Source: Aegilops tauschii subsp. strangulata | Taxonomy: Eukaryota; Streptophyta; Magnoliopsida; Poales; Poaceae | Assembly: GCF_002575655.3 (NCBI RefSeq) | Contig: NC_053041.3 | Coordinates: 378,059,054 to 378,123,053, forward strand | Direction: 5' to 3' | DNA: 64,000 nt | Shown here: positions 58,945-64,000 of the stretch, one piece after another | How the letters are laid out: each line of letters opens with the position of its first letter | Numbering within the stretch: the first letter of the stretch is position 1 | Made by a program: the position numbers and the translations under genes | The notes under the pieces: generated by a model | The model's input: only the letters and a program-made list of their open reading frames with translations | What the model was told of the DNA's origin: nothing | Database searches by the model: none

Positions 58945-58962
58945 TAGCGTCGTTGCCGGGGA
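58945..58962 (+). promoter_or_regulatory. Primer-binding site of element F, Asp-tRNA type
   Basis: TAGCGTCGTTGCCGGGGA matches the Athila-type TGGCGCCGTTGCCGGGGA with two changes. It starts about 11 bp after the LTR. Confidence 0.8.
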
Positions 58963-59026
58963 GTGAAGCACCTTTGGTAAGGAAAAATTTTATATATTGT
59001 GCTGAAATTTACTGTCACTTGTTACT

Positions 59027-59901
59027 ATGGAAAGTAATCCTTTGAGGGGCTTGTTCGGGGTACCACCCCGACCAATAGACTAAAGAGTTTCTCCTCAACC
59101 TACTGAACCTACTGAAAAAGTTTACTTTGAAATTCCTTCGGGTATGATATAGAAACTGCTAGCTAATCCTTTTACAGGAGATGGAATATTGCATCCCGAT
59201 TTGCACCTAATCTATGTGGGTGAAGTTTGTGGATTATTTAAGCTTGCATGTATGCCCGAGGATGTTATCAAGAAGAAGGTCTTCCCTTTATCTTTGAAGG
59301 GAAAGGCATTGACATGGTTTAGGCTATGCGATGATATTGGATCATGGAACTACAACCGATTGAAATTCGAATTTCATCAGATGTTTTATCCTATGCATCT
59401 GGTTCATCGTGATCGTAATTATATATATAATTTTTGGCCTCGCGAAGGAGAAAGCATCGCTCAAGCTTGGGGGAGGGTTAACTCAATGTTATATTCATGC
59501 CCCAATCATGAGCTCTCAAGAGAAATTATTATTCAAAAATTTTATGCTCGGCTTTCTCTCAATAATCGCTCCATGCTCGATACTTTTTGTACTGGTTCTT
59601 TTATGATGAAAACTATTGAATTCAGATGGGATTTATTGGAAAGAATTAAACGCAACTCTGAAGATTGGGAACTCGACGAAGATAAGGAGTCAGGTATAAC
59701 ACCTAGTTTGATTGTGTTAAATCTTTTATGGATACCGATGTTTTCCGTGAATTTAGCACTAAATATGGACTTGACTCTGAGATAGTAGCTTCTTTCTGTG
59801 AATCATTTGCTACTCATGTTGATCTTCCTAAGGAGAAGTGGTTTAAATATCATCCTCCCATTGAAGTAAAAGTAGTTGAACCTATTAAAGTTGAAGAATA
59901 G
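59027..59901 (+). pseudogene. Gag of element F (broken)
   Basis: The likely start is ATG at 59027. The frame has TAA at 59081-59083 and TAG at 59150-59152, then stays open for about 180 codons with the retrotransposon gag motif LKGKALTWFRL and the FYPMHLVHRDRNYIYNF region. A 1-bp loss near 59708 shifts the frame, which continues to a TAG at 59899-59901. No zinc knuckle is obvious. The product would form the particle core. Confidence 0.85.
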
Positions 59902-62900
59902 ACTATCACTTACAATGTTGATCCTATTGTTCCTACCGCTTATATTGAGAAACCTCCTTTCCCTGTTAGAATAAAGGATCATGCTAAAGCTTCAACTGTG
60001 GTTCGTAAGAGTAATGCTAGAACACCTACACCCTCTGAGCAAATTAAAGTTGAACCTAGTATTGCTATGGTTAAAGATCTCTTGGCCGATAATATTGATG
60101 GGCATGTTATTTACTTCTGTGATGAAGCTTTTAGAATTGCTAAACCTGATACTAAAGATAAACATAGACATGTTGTAGGCATGACTGTCATTTCTGTTAA
60201 AATAGGAGATCACTGTTCTCATGGCTTTATCACTGTTCTCATGGCTTATGTGATATGGGTGCTAGTGTCAGTGCAATACCTTATACCTTATATGAAGAAA
60301 TTATGCATGATATTGCACCTGCTGAAATAGAAGATATCAATGTTACAATTAAGCTTGCCAATAGAGATACTGTTTCACCAATTGGGATTGTTAGAGATGT
60401 TGAAGTCTTGTGTGGGAAAGTTAAATATCCTACTGATTTTCTTGTTCTTGCTTCCCCACAAGATAACTTTTGTCCCATTATATTTGGTAGACCTTTCGTG
60501 AATACTGTTAATGCTAAGATAGATTGCAAAAAGGATGTTGTTACTATTGGTTTAGGGGATATGTCTCATGATTTTAATTTTGCTAAATTTCGTAGACAAC
60601 CCCATGGTAAAGAATTGCCTAGTAAAGATGAAATTATTGGTCTTGCTTCAGTTGCCGTGCCTCCTAATGATCCTTTAGAACAATATTTGCTAGACCATGA
60701 AAATTATATGTTTATGAATGAAAGAAGGGAAATAGATGAAGTATTCTTTAAACATGGACCTATTTTGAAAGACAACTTGCTTGTTGAAATTCTAGGGGAT
60801 CCTCCTCCACCCAAGGGTGATCCCGTGTTTGAGCTTAAACCATTACCCGATACTCTTAAATATGCTTACCTTGATGAAAAGAAGATATATCCTGTTTTTA
60901 TTAGTGCTAACCTTTCAGAGAAGGAAGAAGAGAAATTATTGAAAACTCTGAAGAAGCACCGTGCTGCTATTGGATATACTCTGTATGATCTTAAGGGCAT
61001 TAGTCCCACTCTATGCCAGCACAAAATAAAATCAGAGAAAGACACTAAACCGGTTGTTGATCACCAACGACGGTTAAATCCTAAGATGAAAGAAGTGGTA
61101 AGAAAAGAAATACTAAAGCTTCTGGAGGCAGGTATAATTTATCCCGTTGCTGATAGTCAGTGGGTAAGTCTTGTCCATTGTGTCCCTAAGAAGGGAGGCA
61201 TTACTGTTGTTCCTAATGATAAAGATGAATTGATCCCACAAAGAATTGTTACATGTTATAGAACGGTAATTGATTTCCGCACACTAAATAAAGCTACTAA
61301 AAGGATCATTACCCTTTACCTTTTATTAATCAAATGCTAGAAAGATTATCCAAACATACACATTTTTGCTTTCTAGACGGTTATTCTGGTTTCTCTCAAA
61401 TACCCGTGTCAAAAGAGGATCAAGAAAAGACCACTTTTACTTGCCCTTTCGGCACCTTTGCTTATAGACGTATGCCTTTTGGTTTATGCAACGCACCTGC
61501 TACCTTTCAAAGATGTATGACTGCTATATTCTCTGACTTTTGTGAAAAGATTGTTGAGGTTTTCATGGATGATTTCTCCGTATATGGAACTTCTTTTGAT
61601 GATTGCTTAAGCAACCTTGATCGAGTTTTGCAGAGATGTGAAGAAACTAATCTTGTCTTGAATTGGGAGAAGTGCCACTTTATGGTTAATGAAGGTATTG
61701 TCTTGGGGCATACAATTTCTGAAAGAGGTATTGAAGTTGATAAGGCTAAAGTTGATGCTATTGAGAAGATGCCGTGTCCTAAGGACATTAAAGGTATAAG
61801 AAGTTTCCTTGGTCATGCCGGTTTTTATAGGAGGTTCATTAAAGACTTGTCAAAAATTTCTAGGCCTCTGACCAATCTCTTACAAAAAGATGTTCCTTTT
61901 GTCTTTGATGATGATTGTGTAGAAGCATTTTAAATACTTAAGAAAGCTTTGATTTCTGCACCCATTGTTCAGCCACCTGATTGGAATTTACCCTTTGAAA
62001 TTATGTGTGATGCTAGTGATTATGTTGTAGGTGCTGTTCTAGGACAAAGAGTTGATAAGAAATTAAATGTTATCCAATATGCTAGTAAAACTCTAGACAG
62101 TGCCCAGAGAAATTATGGTACTACTGAAAAAGATTTTTTAGCAGTTGTATTTGCTTGTGATAGGTTCAGACCTTATATTGTTGATTCTAAAGTAACTGTT
62201 CACACTGATCATGCTGCTATTAAATATCTTATGGAAAAGAAAGATGCTAAACCTAGACTTATTAGATGGGTTCTCCTATTACAAGAATTTGATTTGCATA
62301 TTATTGATAGAAAGGGAGCTGAGAACCCCGTTGCAGACAACTTATCTAGGTTAGAGAATGTTCTTGATGACCCACTACCTATTGATGATAGCTTTCCTGA
62401 TGAACAATTAACTGTCATAAATGCTTCTCGGACTGCTCCATGGTATGATGATTATGCTAATTACATTGTTGCTAAATTTATACCACCTAGTTTCACATAC
62501 CAGCAAAAGAAAAAGGTTTTCTATGATTTAAGACATTACTTCTGGGATGACCCACACCTTTATAAAGAAGGAGTAGATGGTGTTATTAGACGCTGTGTAC
62601 CTGAGCATGAACAGGAACAGATCCTACACAAGTGTCACTCCGAGGCGTATGGAGGACACCACGCTGGAGATAGAACTGCACATAAGGTATTGCAATCCGG
62701 TTTTTATTGGCCTACTCTTTTCAAAGATGCCCGTAAGTTTGTCTTGTCTTGTGATGAACGTCAAAGAATTCGTAATATTAGTAGACGTCAAGAAATGCCT
62801 ATGAACTATTCACTTGTTATTGAACCATTCGATGTTTGGGGTTTTGATTATATGGGACCGTTTCCTTCCTCTAATGGGTATACACATATTTTAGTTGCTG

Positions 62901-63776
62901 TTGATTATGTTACTAAGTGGGTAGAAGCTATTCCAACTAGTAGTGCTGATCATAACACCTCTATTAAGATGCTTAAAGAAGTTATTTTCCCGAGGTTTGG
63001 AGTCCCTAGATACCTAATGACTGATGGTGGTTCACATTTTATTCATGGTGCGTTTCGTAAAATGCTTGCTAAGTATGATGTTAATCATATAATTGCATCT
63101 CCATACCACCCACAGTCTAGTGGTCAAGTAGAACTGAGTAATAGAGAAATCAAATTAATTTTGCAAGAGACTGTTAATAGATCTAGAAAGAATTGGTACA
63201 AGAAACTTGATGATGCATTGTGGGCCTATAGAACTGCATATAAAAATCCTATGGGCATGTCTCCGTATAAAATGGTTTATGGAAAAGCATGTCACTTACC
63301 TCTCGAATTAGAACATAAGGCATATTGGGCCATTAAAGAGCTCAATTATGATTTCAAACTTGCCGGTGAGAAGAGACTATTTCACATTAGCTCACTTGAT
63401 GAATGGAGAACCCAGGCCTATGAGAATGCCAAACTGTTTAAAGAAAAAGTTAAAAGATGGCATGACAAAAGGATACAAAAGCGTGAGTTTAATGTAGGTG
63501 ACTATGTTTTGCTTTACAACTCTCGTTTAAGATTTTTTGCAGGAAAAATCCTCTCTAAATGGGAAGGTCCTTACGTTATCGAGGAGGTCTATCGTTCCGG
63601 TGCCATAAAAATCAACAACTTCGAAGGCACAAATCCGAAGGTGATGAACGGTCAGAATCAAACATTATATCTCAGGTAATCCAATAAATTTTGAAACTAA
63701 TGTTATTGAAACCGTAACCCCGGAGGAATACATAAGGGACACTTTTCAGAATGTTTCAGACTCCGAAAAGGAATAG
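59902..63776 (+). pseudogene. Pol of element F: protease, RT, RNase H, integrase (broken)
   Basis: The protease motif DMGAS starts at 60252, just after a frameshift caused by a 20-bp tandem duplication (60209-60248). RT includes FMDD at 61562-61573. RNase H has [14 protein letters not shown] and [10 protein letters not shown]. The integrase zinc region is [12 protein letters not shown]...C, with Arg at 62759-62761 where its last Cys is expected. The catalytic core shows [15 protein letters not shown] and [12 protein letters not shown] (D, D, E). Other breaks are a 1-bp loss near 61298, TAA at 61931-61933, and a frame change near 63645, so that the inferred C-terminus ends at TAG 63774-63776. 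Confidence 0.92.
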
Positions 63777-64000
63777 GTATGTGGTACGGTAAGTAAACCG
63801 ACTCCAAAACAGTTCTAATAGCAAATTTTCTCCGTTTTGGAATATTTAAGAAAATAGGAAAATAAGAAGTAGTCCGAAAGGGACACGAGGCATCCACGAG
63901 GGTGGAGGGCGCGCCCTACCCCCTGCCTCGTGGGCACCACGTGTGCCCTCCGGACTCCGTGTTCTTGCACGATACTTCTTTTGGTCGGTAAAAATTCATT
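63777..64000 (+). other. 3' noncoding start of element F
   Basis: No ORF of note is present. GAGGGTGGAGGGCGCGCCCTACCCCC at about 63898-63922 echoes the GC-rich LTR stretch near 57710. The window ends here inside the element. Confidence 0.6.

Larger units (their letters stand above)
57425..64000 (+). mobile_element. Athila-lineage Gypsy retrotransposon F (Fatima-like), cut by window end
   Basis: It has a 5' LTR, an Asp-tRNA-type PBS, gag, and pol in Gypsy order (protease, RT, RNase H, integrase). RT-before-integrase order and the Athila-like primer site support the lineage. Five or six isolated lesions break an otherwise well-preserved polyprotein. The 3' noncoding region begins at 63777, and the rest, with any env-like ORF and the 3' LTR, lies beyond base 64000. 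Confidence 0.9.

Overview
The window is plant nuclear DNA with the character of a large-genome Triticeae grass (wheat, Aegilops or barley type). Most of it is nested LTR retrotransposons of families typical of that tribe: BARE/WIS/Angela-like Copia, a SIRE/Maximus-like Copia (Sirevirus) and Athila-type Gypsy elements. Stowaway MITEs and one intron-rich cellular gene are also present. There are no rRNA genes, CRISPR arrays or bacterial features. Family names rest on remembered motifs and terminal sequences, not on a database search.

Layout: (1) 13-29253 is a minus-strand BARE/Angela-like element (A). Its left LTR was split by a plus-strand Sirevirus at 1380-22129, flanked by a perfect 5-bp duplication (AAGGT). 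The 3' LTR of the Sirevirus was in turn invaded by another BARE-type copy (B, 12669-20638). The left edge of B is not a normal insertion end but a GCAAGT microhomology junction, and about 170 bp of the Sirevirus LTR is present on both sides of B. (2) 29254-30573 and 47694-48343 are two halves of an unassigned host segment. It was split by a second minus-strand BARE-type element (C, 30574-47693, duplication GCTCT). C carries a 2.7-kb solo-LTR-like insertion (D, 33394-36101, duplication AAAAC) in its reverse transcriptase region and a one-ended Athila-related element (E, 39494-45438, duplication ACCGG) in its leader. (3) 48344-53139 is a mosaic: an LTR fragment with a 559-bp insertion, a broken B3-domain gene fragment, a 20-bp minisatellite, a tRNA-like pol III module and a LINE 3' tail.

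(4) 53140-56019 is the one intact cellular gene I can support. It is an 11-exon, 386-codon SPO11-2 (topoisomerase VI subunit A-like) meiotic gene. All splice phases agree and the catalytic tyrosine is present. Its last intron holds a Stowaway MITE and the remnant of another. (5) 56074-57075 is a minus-strand Copia fragment lying tail-to-tail with SPO11-2. From 57425 to the window end runs a plus-strand Athila-lineage Gypsy element (F) with LTR, PBS, gag and pol, broken by a few stops and frameshifts. It continues beyond the window.

None of the retrotransposon polyproteins is intact. The observations most worth following are the rearranged junction of B, the contrast between B's nearly identical LTRs and its wrecked interior, the two oppositely polarised hairpin arrays of the Sirevirus, its extra and possibly spliced ORF downstream of pol, and the survival of SPO11-2 among the transposons. 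I did not find anything I would defend as a wholly new biological system.
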